NCBI GenBank assembly: GCA_009785425.1
Contig: WQWI01000011.1
Span: 1-53,532, forward strand
DNA length: 53,532 nt
Direction of reading: 5' to 3'
From: Bacteroidales bacterium
GTDB lineage: Bacteria; Bacteroidota; Bacteroidia; Bacteroidales; P3
Shown here: positions 1 to 7,368 of the stretch, piece after piece
Position numbering within the stretch: the first letter of the stretch is position 1
How the letters are laid out: each line of letters starts with the position of its first letter
The notes under the pieces: generated by a model
The model's database searches: none
Seen by the model: only the letters and a program-made list of their open reading frames with translations
Told to the model about the DNA's origin: nothing
Translations under genes and position numbers: made by a program

Positions 1-90
1 GCCGGATTGGTCACAACGGGACCTGACAGTCTCTCGAAGCGTCCGGAGGCTGTTAGGCAAGTTGTTGCTGTTCTGGCATATATCTCGTAG
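1..90 (+). CDS. C-terminal end of an unidentified protein (truncated by window edge)
   Basis: Frame 1 is open from the first base to a TAG at 88-90 and encodes 29 residues ending VRQVVAVLAYIS. The alternation of charged and hydrophobic residues looks like real coding sequence, but I do not recognise the family. It is the only gene fragment left of the integrase, so it may mark the native flank of an integrated element. That reading is inference; the fragment is too short to be sure it is coding. Confidence 0.4.
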   Translation, partial: AGLVTTGPDSLSKRPEAVRQVVAVLAYIS

Positions 91-180
91 ATTAGGATTC
101 CAAAAGTCGTGTCCGTAAATGACAGCAGTTTGAAATTTGAATGTCTTAAAAAATAGTATTTTGAACCTTTAAAAATTCGG

Positions 181-202
181 TTTTTGTCCCTTTTTTGTCC
201 CT
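181..202. repeat. Integrase-flanking direct repeat, left copy
   Basis: Two TTTTTGTCCC-type decamers lie back to back here (22 bp in all). The identical 22 bases recur in the same orientation at 1633-1654, on the other side of the integrase gene. Paired short direct repeats around a tyrosine recombinase gene are what arm-type binding sites look like. That role is inferred, not demonstrated. Confidence 0.6.
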
Positions 203-243
203 CAGAAGATTGCCATCTCTTCCACCTCCGAAAATTTTAACGA

Positions 244-1584
244 CTACTTCTTATACATTTCCGCCCATTTTTTTGCCATTAGTCCGGCGTGCTCCTCTTG
301 CTTAACTTTTATGTATTTCAAAAACGACTTTTCCGTTGTATGACCGGAAACGGACATAATCATAAGTGTAGGCAGTCCTCGCTTATACATATTTGTACAA
401 AATGAACGCCGCCCGGTGTGGCTCGAAACAAGTTGATGTTTTTCAAGGGTTTCAGTAACAAGTTTTCCGCCAACTGTGCGAGTAATTGTTTCAACACAGT
501 CTAAACCAGCCATTTGGCAGGCTACTTTGATGTATTCATTAATTTTTTGATTACTCATTTCTGTGGGCAAATTGTAGCTGTATTTCTCTAAAATCTCAAC
601 AACAACAGGGTGTAACGGTATGGTTACTTTGTTATTTGTTTTCTGTTGTCGAAACGTAATAAAGCCGTCTTTTATGTCTGTCTTCGTTATTTTCGACAAA
701 TCCGAAAACCTGCAACCCGTCCACGCCAAGAGCAAAAAACAATCTCGCACACGTTCGAGGTATGGCGTTTCGGAGAAATCTTTATTTTTAAGTTTTTGCA
801 ATTCGGTTTCGTTCAAATAGACGGAATCGACGTCCTCCCAAAGGGTTTTGAGCTTTTTCCCCGCTAACGCAGGAATATAACAAATGCCATTTGCCTGTCC
901 ATAATATAAGACCGATTTTAGGATTTTGATATTTTTTCCTACAGTGTTTTTTGCGTATGCTTTCTTTATGATTACGGGCTCACCTTTCTCTTTTACAGAT
1001 ACTTCGCTTTGTAGATACTCAACAAATTTTTCGTAGAAAAGCAGGTCAATATCTGAAAATTTAAAATCTTTTCTACCTAATTTTTTGGCAAATTCTTTGA
1101 GATTCTTTTGTGTTGACTTGTACTGCAGAATGCTAGCTTTTGATAGTAACCTACCGTCCGCCGTTCTTGTGTGTGCCGTATCGACAAAGTGTGTAACGAG
1201 TTGAAAAAAGGATGAAACCTCAGGCTCTTTTGGAGTGTACTCCCCACGTTGATAATACCTGTCAATACAGCCTAACAGCCATTTGGAATTTGTGCGGTCG
1301 GTGCTTTTATCTTTCAACGTATCCGAAATAAGGGTGTTAATCTCTAAAAGTTTGATTTTTTGTTCGGAGTGGTACGTCTGCATATCCTGCATTAAGCTGG
1401 TTACAACCTTTTTGCCTTTCAATGGTGTTTTGGAATTGTCGCCTTTTACATAGTCAAACCAATTCGGATCTGAATATATGCCGCTTTTTGCCCTTGCGGA
1501 ATATATGCCACTTTTGTAGCGGATTAAAATCTCGCTAAGCCCTTTGTTATCTACCTTTGTAGATAAAGAAAATGTGATTGCCAT
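244..1584 (-). CDS. Tyrosine recombinase / site-specific integrase (Bacteroidetes mobile-element type)
   Basis: A 446-residue protein with the three-part layout of Bacteroidetes transposon integrases: an N-terminal arm-binding domain (about 1-95), a SAM-like core-binding domain (about 125-235) and a C-terminal catalytic domain. Catalytic residues are visible: Arg in WTGCRFSDL, the HTGRR box, the SGHTT histidine, and the Tyr of FLKYIKV near residue 424. It would cut and rejoin DNA at att sites through a 3'-phosphotyrosine. A TATCTTTG element lies 25 bases upstream of the start. The gene is bracketed by identical 22-bp direct repeats. No excisionase, mobilisation or relaxase gene is next to it, so the limits of any element are unknown. 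Confidence 0.93.
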   Translation of the reverse strand: MAITFSLSTKVDNKGLSEILIRYKSGIYSARAKSGIYSDPNWFDYVKGDNSKTPLKGKKVVTSLMQDMQTYHSEQKIKLLEINTLISDTLKDKSTDRTNSKWLLGCIDRYYQRGEYTPKEPEVSSFFQLVTHFVDTAHTRTADGRLLSKASILQYKSTQKNLKEFAKKLGRKDFKFSDIDLLFYEKFVEYLQSEVSVKEKGEPVIIKKAYAKNTVGKNIKILKSVLYYGQANGICYIPALAGKKLKTLWEDVDSVYLNETELQKLKNKDFSETPYLERVRDCFLLLAWTGCRFSDLSKITKTDIKDGFITFRQQKTNNKVTIPLHPVVVEILEKYSYNLPTEMSNQKINEYIKVACQMAGLDCVETITRTVGGKLVTETLEKHQLVSSHTGRRSFCTNMYKRGLPTLMIMSVSGHTTEKSFLKYIKVKQEEHAGLMAKKWAEMYKK

Positions 1585-1608
1585 AAGATGTTATTTTTTA
1601 TTACGGCA

Positions 1609-1616
1609 CAAAGATA
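1609..1616 (-). promoter_or_regulatory. Bacteroidetes -7 element for the integrase gene
   Basis: On the minus strand the sequence reads TATCTTTG, matching the TAnnTTTG consensus of the Bacteroidetes primary sigma factor, about 25 bases before the integrase ATG. The adjacent T-rich stretch could serve as the upstream element. Confidence 0.6.
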
Positions 1617-1632
1617 CAAAAAAAAATGGAAA

Positions 1633-1654
1633 TTTTTGTCCCTTTTTTGTCCCT
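1633..1654. repeat. Integrase-flanking direct repeat, right copy
   Basis: Exact copy of the 22 bases at 181-202, same orientation. It lies upstream of the integrase promoter in the 295-bp gap before the FISUMP gene. The rest of that gap is AT-rich and contains only the two divergent promoters. Confidence 0.6.
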
Positions 1655-1799
1655 TTTCTTAAAAAAGAGGATTTTTCAACAAATTTCGTGCACAAAAGAA
1701 GAAGGATAAAAAAACCTTATTTTTTTTTGCGAAAATTTAGTCATCAAAGACCGAAAAATTATACACAAAAAAAAACTTGCAAAATTGAAAAAAAAATCG

Positions 1800-1807
1800 T
1801 AACTTTG
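1800..1807 (+). promoter_or_regulatory. Bacteroidetes -7 element for the first FISUMP gene
   Basis: TAACTTTG followed by CAC matches TAnnTTTGC. It lies about 70 bases upstream of the start codon at 1880, so the transcript would have a moderately long AT-rich leader. Confidence 0.55.
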
Positions 1808-1879
1808 CACAAGCAAAAATTATGAACAACATTTGCTAAAAAAATTCTAACAATGATTTGCAAATTAAAATAACAAAAA

Positions 1880-2749
1880 ATGACAAAAAAATTTTTACCA
1901 TTAATTTTCGCACTTGCTTTATCGCTTAGCGTTTTTGCCCAACAGAGTGGCACGATGTTTATCCATCAAGGTCAAACCGTTTTGGAGTTTTCCATTTCAG
2001 ATGTAGATAGCATCGTTTTTTATCGTGCTCAAGATGAGCTTACTCCACCGATTATCTTTAACACTCAAATTGATGATGCTGTAATTATAAGAGATGCGAT
2101 GGAGCACAGACTCGATTATCCTATCATTCTTGCCGAACGCATGGACACAGTAACTATTAATCGCACTACGCATATTGCAGCAGTTCCTGCTCAGTGGTTT
2201 ACCAGTTTAGGCAGAACAACTTTTGCTACCGACAACACTTGGACTATCGTTAGTAGAAACGGAGCAATCACTCAAATTTGGTCTGATGCCGTTCAAGCAG
2301 AAAATTGCAACAAGACCTCTTTTAGTGGAGGCTACCTGTATGGAGATAGCTTAACTTTAAAAGTTGACTGCCGTTCGAATCCGGGCTTTCCGGGAGATTT
2401 ATTTTCTTGGTTAGCTGTTTATGAATTGCGTGATGAGCTTTGTCCTTATCCATGGCGTGTTCCGACCAGAGAAGATTTTATTGATTTGGATGTTGCCCTT
2501 GGAGGTACCGGTGATAAGAGAGGTGGCGATCGTGAATTTGTTATGAATAACTTCATCAACCGTTGGGGTGGTGCTTTTGGCGGTGGTAGTGGCCCTACGG
2601 GTGTTCTTTGGCACCAAAGTTCTTGGGGCGATTACTGGTCTAAGACTGAAGAGGGTTTTTATTTAGGTTTCGGTATACTTGGCACAGTTAGTCCGCGAAA
2701 TTTTGACAGCCAGAGAGATGGCTTAGCTTTGCGCTGCATAAGAAGATAG
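1880..2749 (+). CDS. Secreted protein with C-terminal FISUMP (Fib_succ_major) domain
   Basis: A 289-residue protein with a cleavable signal peptide (MTKKFLPLIFALALSLSVFAQ). The middle region (about 22-110) is unassigned. From about residue 115 to the end it has a FISUMP domain, marked by DCRSNPGFPGDLFSW, LCPYPWRVPTREDF, INRWGGAFGG and a terminal ALRCIRR. This fold belongs to the C-type-lectin-like group and is common on surface proteins of Bacteroidetes and Fibrobacter; its ligands are mostly unknown. A paralogue lies at 48163-49080. The two agree well up to INRWGGAFGG and then diverge. It stands next to the integrase, so it could be cargo of that element (inference). Confidence 0.85.
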   Translation: MTKKFLPLIFALALSLSVFAQQSGTMFIHQGQTVLEFSISDVDSIVFYRAQDELTPPIIFNTQIDDAVIIRDAMEHRLDYPIILAERMDTVTINRTTHIAAVPAQWFTSLGRTTFATDNTWTIVSRNGAITQIWSDAVQAENCNKTSFSGGYLYGDSLTLKVDCRSNPGFPGDLFSWLAVYELRDELCPYPWRVPTREDFIDLDVALGGTGDKRGGDREFVMNNFINRWGGAFGGGSGPTGVLWHQSSWGDYWSKTEEGFYLGFGILGTVSPRNFDSQRDGLALRCIRR

Positions 2750-2781
2750 CTTTTCCTTTGTAAATTAGTGGTTTATACTTT

Positions 2782-2969
2782 GCCCCGTAGGGGCGATATG
2801 TGCATAACCCCGTGCAAGTGCGTAGCACGTAGCTCGGGGTATGGCATCCCTTATCATATCGGGCACTCCGTAGGTGTGCAACATCTTATGCATTGTGGCA
2901 CCCCATACGGGGTGCAGAGAGGAGAGGGGAGTGTTATTTACACCGAGCTGCGCTACGCTTGCACGGGGT
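2782..2969. repeat. REP/BIME-like array of palindromes in the FISUMP-uvrD gap
   Basis: This stretch of the 316-bp gap contains GCCCCGTAGGGGC (2782-2794), a CCCCGTGCAAG...AGCTCGGGG unit (about 2807-2840), GCACCCCATACGGGGTGC (2898-2915), and an ACCGAGCTGCG...GCACGGGGT unit (2942-2969) that is the inverted counterpart of the 2807 unit. Short open frames cross it on both strands, but these follow from the symmetry and are not genes. The GCCCC/GGGGC hairpin resembles one beside the RAYT gene at 9836-9848. Confidence 0.7.
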
Positions 2970-3065
2970 AATCCACGTTTCACGCACGGTACGGCGTGTA
3001 GTTTGTATCTCGCTATTGTAACACATTGTGCAAAGTTATGGGCAACAAAATTGTTGCCCATTTTT

Positions 3066-5465
3066 TTATAGGATTTTTAGCTTCGCAAATTTTGTGAGTA
3101 GTGTTTTTTCCCCGGCAGTATCAAAAAGTACCACAACTTTTTCGCCGTTTTGTTCCACGGATTTTATTGTTCCTGCACCAAATTTTTCGTGAAAAATTTT
3201 TTGATTTTCCTGTAAGTCGTTTGATGAAACACCTGTCGATAGGGGAGTAGGCGTGTATTTGGCTTCAGCCATCGACATCAAATTTTTCGGCTTCGCTGGC
3301 GCGGACTTGTAGTCCGTGCCATGTGTTTTATAATCCGTATTCGCTGGCGCGGATTTGTAATCCGTGCCGACTTTTCTAAAATTAGACCCCAAAAACTTAG
3401 GCTTATTATACGCTCGATAAGCCTCAGCACGCTCGAACATACTTGTTTTTTCAAGCACTTCAGGATTATCCAAATAGCTTGAATCAATTTCTTCCAAAAA
3501 TCGACTTGGCTCGCAAAACGTGTATTGCCCCCAAATGAAGCGGTTTTCTGCAAACGATAAAAATAATTTTTTCTCAGCCCTCGTAATTGCCACATAAAAC
3601 AATCGGCGCTCCTCTTCCAGTTCGGTTCGTGTGTTCACGGACATCGACGATGGAAATAAATTTTCTTCCATACCAACCACGAAAACACAAGGAAATTCAA
3701 GTCCTTTCGCAGCATGGATCGTCATTAGCGAAACTTTATTTTTGTCATCGTCTTTGTCCATATCAGCCTCTGTGATGAGGGCAATATCAGACATAAATTC
3801 GTCCAGCGTTCGAAGGGCATTGTTGACAAAAGAAATTTCACCGGTTTCTTCGTCCACAACTTGTTGCTCGGTAAGTGTAAAATCTTTTACGGCATTGAGC
3901 AGTTCTTCCACATTTCGCAAACGTGCTTCCGCCTCAAGCGTGTCTTCCTCGTCAAATGCGGATTTGATGCCCGATGCCAGCCAAATTTGGGTTGCCATTT
4001 CGAAGGCTTCAGTGGTTTTAATTCCAACGTTCAGACTTTTTATTTTTACCGCAAACGCATCTAATTTCGCACGTGTTCCCGCGTTGATTAATGGTTGTTG
4101 TTGTAGAGACGCATTGCAATGCGTCTCTACGGCATCCCACAATGAAACCTGCTGTTCGTTTGCCAAAACACGCAAACGCTCAACAGTTGTCTGCCCAATT
4201 CCTCGTGCAGGATAGTTAATGACGCGTAACAATGCCTCTTGGTCATGCGGATTTACTGCCAGTCTGAAATAGGCCAAAACATCTTTGATTTCCTTACGTT
4301 GATAAAAACTTTGTCCGCCATAAATGCGGTACGGAATGTTGAATTGACGTAACGCATCTTCAATCGAACGGGATTGGTTGTTTGTTCTGTAAAGCACAGC
4401 AAAATCGCTGTTCTTCAGATGTTCGTTCATTCTAATATCGAAGATTTTTTGAGCCACCAACAGACCTTCGGCTTTATCGGTGTCGCATTTCGAAAGGTGG
4501 ATTTTATCGCCATCGATATTTTCCGTCCAAATTTCTTTGCTAATCTGGTCGCGATTTTTTGAAATCACGGAATTGGCACCGCCTACAATAGTTTTTGTCG
4601 AGCGATAATTTTGCTCCAATTTGAACGTTTGAAAGGTTGGATAATCGGACTTGAAATTCAGAATATTTTGAATATTCGCACCACGAAATGCGTAAATACT
4701 TTGTGCATCATCGCCCACTACGCAAATGTTTTGATGTGCTGCCGCCAGTTTTTTTACAATCAGATACTGTGCATAGTTCGTATCTTGATACTCGTCCACC
4801 AAAATATATTTGAATCGCCGTTGATATTTTGCCAAAATATCCGGAAAATCGCGTAAAAGCAAGTTCATATTGAACAATAAATCATCAAAATCCATTGCCG
4901 ACGAACGTTTCAATCGTTCGTTGTAAATGTTGTAAATCTCGCCAATCATCGGCTTTTTAGCGGCTGCGTCTTGTGCACGAATTTCTACATTTTGCAAATA
5001 TTCCTCCGGCGATATCAAACTGCTTTTAGCATTTGAAATCCGGCTTAAAACCTGACTTGCGGGATAGGTTTTCGGGTCTAAATTTTGTTCTTTGACAATG
5101 GCTCTCAACAAACTTTTACAGTCGTCTGTATCGTAAATTGTAAAATCTTTCGGATACCCCAAAACTTCGCCGTCAGCACGTAGAACCCGTGCAAAAATCG
5201 AGTGAAAAGTACCCATCCAAACGCTTTTCGCTTCAGTACCGATAAGGTTTGAAATTCGCTCTTTCATTTCACGAGCGGCTTTATTGGTAAAGGTTAGAGC
5301 CAAGATATTAAACGGGTCAACACGATGCTGCAGCAAGTTTGCAATGCGATAAGTCAGTGTGCGTGTTTTGCCCGATCCTGCACCGGCAATAATCATCAAG
5401 GGCCCGTCGATATGTGCGGCGGCTTGGGCTTGTTCGGGGTTTAAATCGGAGAGAATATCAGACAT
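3066..5465 (-). CDS. uvrD: UvrD/PcrA-family 3'-5' DNA helicase
   Basis: A 799-residue SF1A helicase for nucleotide excision and mismatch repair and for removing RecA or stalled complexes. Visible motifs: Walker A AGAGSGKT (27-34), DEYQD (224-228), QNYRSTKTIV, the VSLMTIHAAKGLEF motif, VAITRAEKKL, and a C-terminal PcrA/UvrD-like GAGTIKSVEQNGEKVVVLF segment. Length is slightly above the family norm. Two dispersed repeats are read in frame: a perfect 28-bp palindrome (about residues 446-454, VETHCNASL) and paired GTDYKSAPA units (about 700-725) in the flexible C-terminal linker. Its start overlaps the end of the zeta-toxin-like gene by 8 bases, so it probably depends on that gene's promoter. pcrA would be an equally good name. 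Confidence 0.95.
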   Translation of the reverse strand: MSDILSDLNPEQAQAAAHIDGPLMIIAGAGSGKTRTLTYRIANLLQHRVDPFNILALTFTNKAAREMKERISNLIGTEAKSVWMGTFHSIFARVLRADGEVLGYPKDFTIYDTDDCKSLLRAIVKEQNLDPKTYPASQVLSRISNAKSSLISPEEYLQNVEIRAQDAAAKKPMIGEIYNIYNERLKRSSAMDFDDLLFNMNLLLRDFPDILAKYQRRFKYILVDEYQDTNYAQYLIVKKLAAAHQNICVVGDDAQSIYAFRGANIQNILNFKSDYPTFQTFKLEQNYRSTKTIVGGANSVISKNRDQISKEIWTENIDGDKIHLSKCDTDKAEGLLVAQKIFDIRMNEHLKNSDFAVLYRTNNQSRSIEDALRQFNIPYRIYGGQSFYQRKEIKDVLAYFRLAVNPHDQEALLRVINYPARGIGQTTVERLRVLANEQQVSLWDAVETHCNASLQQQPLINAGTRAKLDAFAVKIKSLNVGIKTTEAFEMATQIWLASGIKSAFDEEDTLEAEARLRNVEELLNAVKDFTLTEQQVVDEETGEISFVNNALRTLDEFMSDIALITEADMDKDDDKNKVSLMTIHAAKGLEFPCVFVVGMEENLFPSSMSVNTRTELEEERRLFYVAITRAEKKLFLSFAENRFIWGQYTFCEPSRFLEEIDSSYLDNPEVLEKTSMFERAEAYRAYNKPKFLGSNFRKVGTDYKSAPANTDYKTHGTDYKSAPAKPKNLMSMAEAKYTPTPLSTGVSSNDLQENQKIFHEKFGAGTIKSVEQNGEKVVVLFDTAGEKTLLTKFAKLKIL
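3292..3368. repeat. Paired dispersed repeat inside uvrD (GTDYKSAPA-encoding)
   Basis: Two 29-bp units (3292-3320 and 3340-3368) begin TTCGCTGGCGCGGA and end TCCGTGCC. Their palindromic cores differ symmetrically: CTTGTAG in one, TTTGTAA in the other. The 19 bp between them contain a decayed half unit. On the minus strand each unit adds GTDYKSAPA to the helicase without a frameshift. Confidence 0.8.
4103..4130. repeat. Perfect 28-bp palindrome inside uvrD
   Basis: Begins GTAGAGACGCATTG and continues with its exact reverse complement (14+14). It has the same length and end style as the GTAGGGG-type palindromes at 12737, 38700, 40388 and 46137. It is read in frame and codes for VETHCNASL. Confidence 0.8.
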
Positions 5466-6069
5466 GAGAGAAAAAATCGAAAATTGGTTTTGCCCAAGAA
5501 TAAGATTTTAGCGAAAAATATCTTTTGTAAATCTTTCCATCGGACAACCTAAATAACAATCTTGCTTCCTTATCGTTTTCGGAATTATCGTAAAAATAGA
5601 CGCGATCGGCAACTTTTGAAACATCTACTGCATTTTCCATAGACTTACTGTAACGACTGATAATTTTAGAAATCGGCACATCGTGCCCTCCTTCCAAAAC
5701 ACGTGTTGCGACCCGAAAAGCGTTGATTTGAGGGGAATTTGTACACACAAAAAACAATCGTACAAAGTAGCCTTTTTGTTTTGCATGAGTGATAAAATCA
5801 ACTTTTTCTTGTGTTGATAGAACGGTTTCAAAAATCAAACTTTTATTTTCTGCAATGCACTGTTCACGCTGTTTTTGGGCAAATACAACAGCTTTTTTAA
5901 CTGCTTCTGGCGAGTTCCAGTCGCCAAATTTTTCTTGTGCGATAAAATCGGGATTGATATAAGCGCACGACTCTGTCCATTCGTGCTTTAAAATTTTAGA
6001 TGTGATAGAAGTTTTTCCGGAACCATTTGGACCTGCTATCACAATGAGAACAGGTTTTTTCTCCATCAT
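5458..6069 (-). CDS. Zeta-toxin-like P-loop kinase
   Basis: A 203-residue single-domain P-loop protein. Walker A is GPNGSGKT (13-20), followed by the zeta-family pattern of an INPD segment, an ENKSLIFETVLS strand and a late arginine-containing RVATRVLEGGHDVP loop. Zeta toxins phosphorylate UDP-N-acetylglucosamine and block peptidoglycan synthesis; Gram-negative chromosomal relatives often have small upstream partners. Here a 54-residue gene ends in an ATGA overlap with this start, and uvrD overlaps the far end by 8 bases. Toxicity cannot be judged from sequence, and a benign kinase role is possible. Confidence 0.75.
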   Translation of the reverse strand: MMEKKPVLIVIAGPNGSGKTSITSKILKHEWTESCAYINPDFIAQEKFGDWNSPEAVKKAVVFAQKQREQCIAENKSLIFETVLSTQEKVDFITHAKQKGYFVRLFFVCTNSPQINAFRVATRVLEGGHDVPISKIISRYSKSMENAVDVSKVADRVYFYDNSENDKEARLLFRLSDGKIYKRYFSLKSYSWAKPIFDFFSHV

Positions 6070-6230
6070 TTCTTTTTGTTGATACGTTCTGTTATCTCAT
6101 GAAAAAAACGCTCTTTTGCCATCTTAGATTTTTCTCTTGCCTCAGTAGCGACCTCTCTCATAATCATTGAAAGTTCTCGCAAAGACGGCTCTTTCAAGGA
6201 AACAAAACGATATGTTGATTTTGTTTGCAT
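6066..6230 (-). CDS. Small basic/helical protein, putative antitoxin partner of the zeta-like kinase
   Basis: An uncalled 54-residue gene running from the ATG at 6228-6230 to a TGA that overlaps the next ATG (ATGA, 6066-6069). It begins MQTKSTYRFVSLKEPSLREL and is mostly charged helix ending ERINKKK. The tight coupling to the kinase and a TACCTTTG promoter 12 bases upstream of its ATG support a real gene. The antitoxin role is inferred from position and size; no classical epsilon-antitoxin motif is recognised. Confidence 0.65.
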   Translation of the reverse strand: MQTKSTYRFVSLKEPSLRELSMIMREVATEAREKSKMAKERFFHEITERINKKK

Positions 6231-6242
6231 AGTTATTTTTTG

Positions 6243-6250
6243 CAAAGGTA
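6243..6250 (-). promoter_or_regulatory. Bacteroidetes -7 element for the antitoxin-zeta-uvrD operon
   Basis: Reads TACCTTTGC on the minus strand, 12 bases before the small gene. No comparable element was seen directly in front of uvrD, so this may drive all three genes. Confidence 0.55.
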
Positions 6251-6347
6251 CGAAAAAAAATGCGATTAAGCGAATAAAACAGAATTTATTTTGTTTTTGA
6301 GCGATAGCATTAACTCAACAAAATTTGGTTGTTTCAGAACTGTTTCG

Positions 6348-6355
6348 TATCTTTG
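6348..6355 (+). promoter_or_regulatory. -7 element that fixes the nucleotidyltransferase start
   Basis: TATCTTTGCACC lies 18 bases upstream of the ATG at 6374. An in-frame ATG at 6329 is upstream of this promoter, so the shorter protein is preferred. Confidence 0.65.
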
Positions 6356-6373
6356 CACCAAAATAAAGAACTT

Positions 6374-7291
6374 ATGACCCTAGTAATCCTCGCAGCGGGA
6401 ATGGCAAGCCGCTTCGGAAGTTTGAAACAAATTGAAGGACTCGGACCTTCGGGAGAAACTATCATTGACTATTCTATCTACGATGCTATTCATGCAGGTT
6501 TCAGCAAAATAGTTCTCGTTATTCGCGAAGCCACACACGATCATTTTGCCCAAACATTTACGGAAAAATACGGCGACAAAATCAAACTTGAATTTGTTGA
6601 TCAAGAATTGCACAAAATTCCAAAAAGCTTTGACTACCTGCCTGAACGCGAAAAACCTTGGGGCACAGGACACGCCGTTTTGATGGCGAAAGACGCTGTA
6701 GAAGGACCTTTTGTGGTAATCAATGGCGATGATTTTTACGGTCGCGAAGCATTTGAAGATATCGTAAAATATTTCCGTAAGGATGACCCGGTCGCTGAGC
6801 GTAGCCGAAGTGCCCGCGCCAACAATTTTTGCATGGTAGGTTATGCGCTAAACAAAACGCTGTCCGATTTCGGAACAGTATCGCGAGGTGTCTGCGAATT
6901 GGACGAAAATCAACGTTTGAAAACCATAACAGAGCGAGTTTCTATTCAACGCGTAAACGAAAAAATAGAATATACCGACGAAACAGAAACACACGAACTG
7001 CCTGAAAACTCAAAGGTTTCCATGAATTTTTGGGGATTCCAAAAGCAACACTTTGAAGTTTTGGAACAAGGTTTCAAAGATTTTTTGAAAGAACATTCCA
7101 AAGAGTTAAAATCCGAATATTACATTCCAACTTTGGCATCTTTATTGATGCAACAAGGGGCACATTGCGATGTATTGTCCTCGAATGCCGAATGGTTTGG
7201 AGTTACTTACAAAGAAGACGTTGCCGAAGCCAAGCAACGCTTAGCGGAATTGACGGAAAAAGGTGTTTATCCTACGCCGATTTGGCAATGA
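6374..7291 (+). CDS. NTP-transferase (sugar-nucleotidyltransferase-like) protein
   Basis: About 305 residues from the ATG at 6374. The N-terminus has the nucleotide-binding signature LVILAAGMASRFGSLKQIEGLGPSGETIIDYS cut here to its core LAAGMASRFG, plus a WGTGHAVLMAK segment and the metal-site-like VINGDDFYG. These are hallmarks of enzymes that transfer NMP to sugar phosphates, with GlmU/RfbA-like folds. The sugar substrate cannot be read off. The 3' neighbour is a carrier gene 77 bases on, with no recognisable promoter between them. Residues about 139-148 (VAERSRSAR) come from a dispersed repeat inserted in frame in a surface loop. Confidence 0.8.
   Translation: MTLVILAAGMASRFGSLKQIEGLGPSGETIIDYSIYDAIHAGFSKIVLVIREATHDHFAQTFTEKYGDKIKLEFVDQELHKIPKSFDYLPEREKPWGTGHAVLMAKDAVEGPFVVINGDDFYGREAFEDIVKYFRKDDPVAERSRSARANNFCMVGYALNKTLSDFGTVSRGVCELDENQRLKTITERVSIQRVNEKIEYTDETETHELPENSKVSMNFWGFQKQHFEVLEQGFKDFLKEHSKELKSEYYIPTLASLLMQQGAHCDVLSSNAEWFGVTYKEDVAEAKQRLAELTEKGVYPTPIWQ
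6789..6816. repeat. Dispersed CGGTCGCTGAGCG-type repeat inside a CDS
   Basis: The imperfect palindrome begins CGGTCGCTGAGCGTAG and continues CCGAAGTGCCCG. Related sequences with GAGCATAGTCGAAG lie at 50066-50085, and the TTCGACAGG/CCTGTCGAA arms at 49152-49201 look like relatives. Here it adds VAERSRSA to the nucleotidyltransferase without breaking the frame. Confidence 0.7.
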
Positions 7292-7368
7292 GAGTAGGGG
7301 AGCAGTTGTGAAAATTTGTAAACCAACATAGTTAAAATTTAGAAACAAACACAGAGGACTAAGCAGAA

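Noticed and set aside
1-2749. A complete integrative element or prophage at the left end
   Set aside because: Only an integrase and a FISUMP gene are present; no mobilisation, replication or phage genes and no second att copy can be seen.
2765-3071. Overlapping 65-98-residue frames on both strands
   Set aside because: They lie wholly in the palindrome array; their cysteine/histidine-rich translations reflect the repeats.
6329-6373. Upstream ATG for the nucleotidyltransferase
   Set aside because: It precedes the TATCTTTG promoter, and the conserved protein begins at MTLVILAAG.
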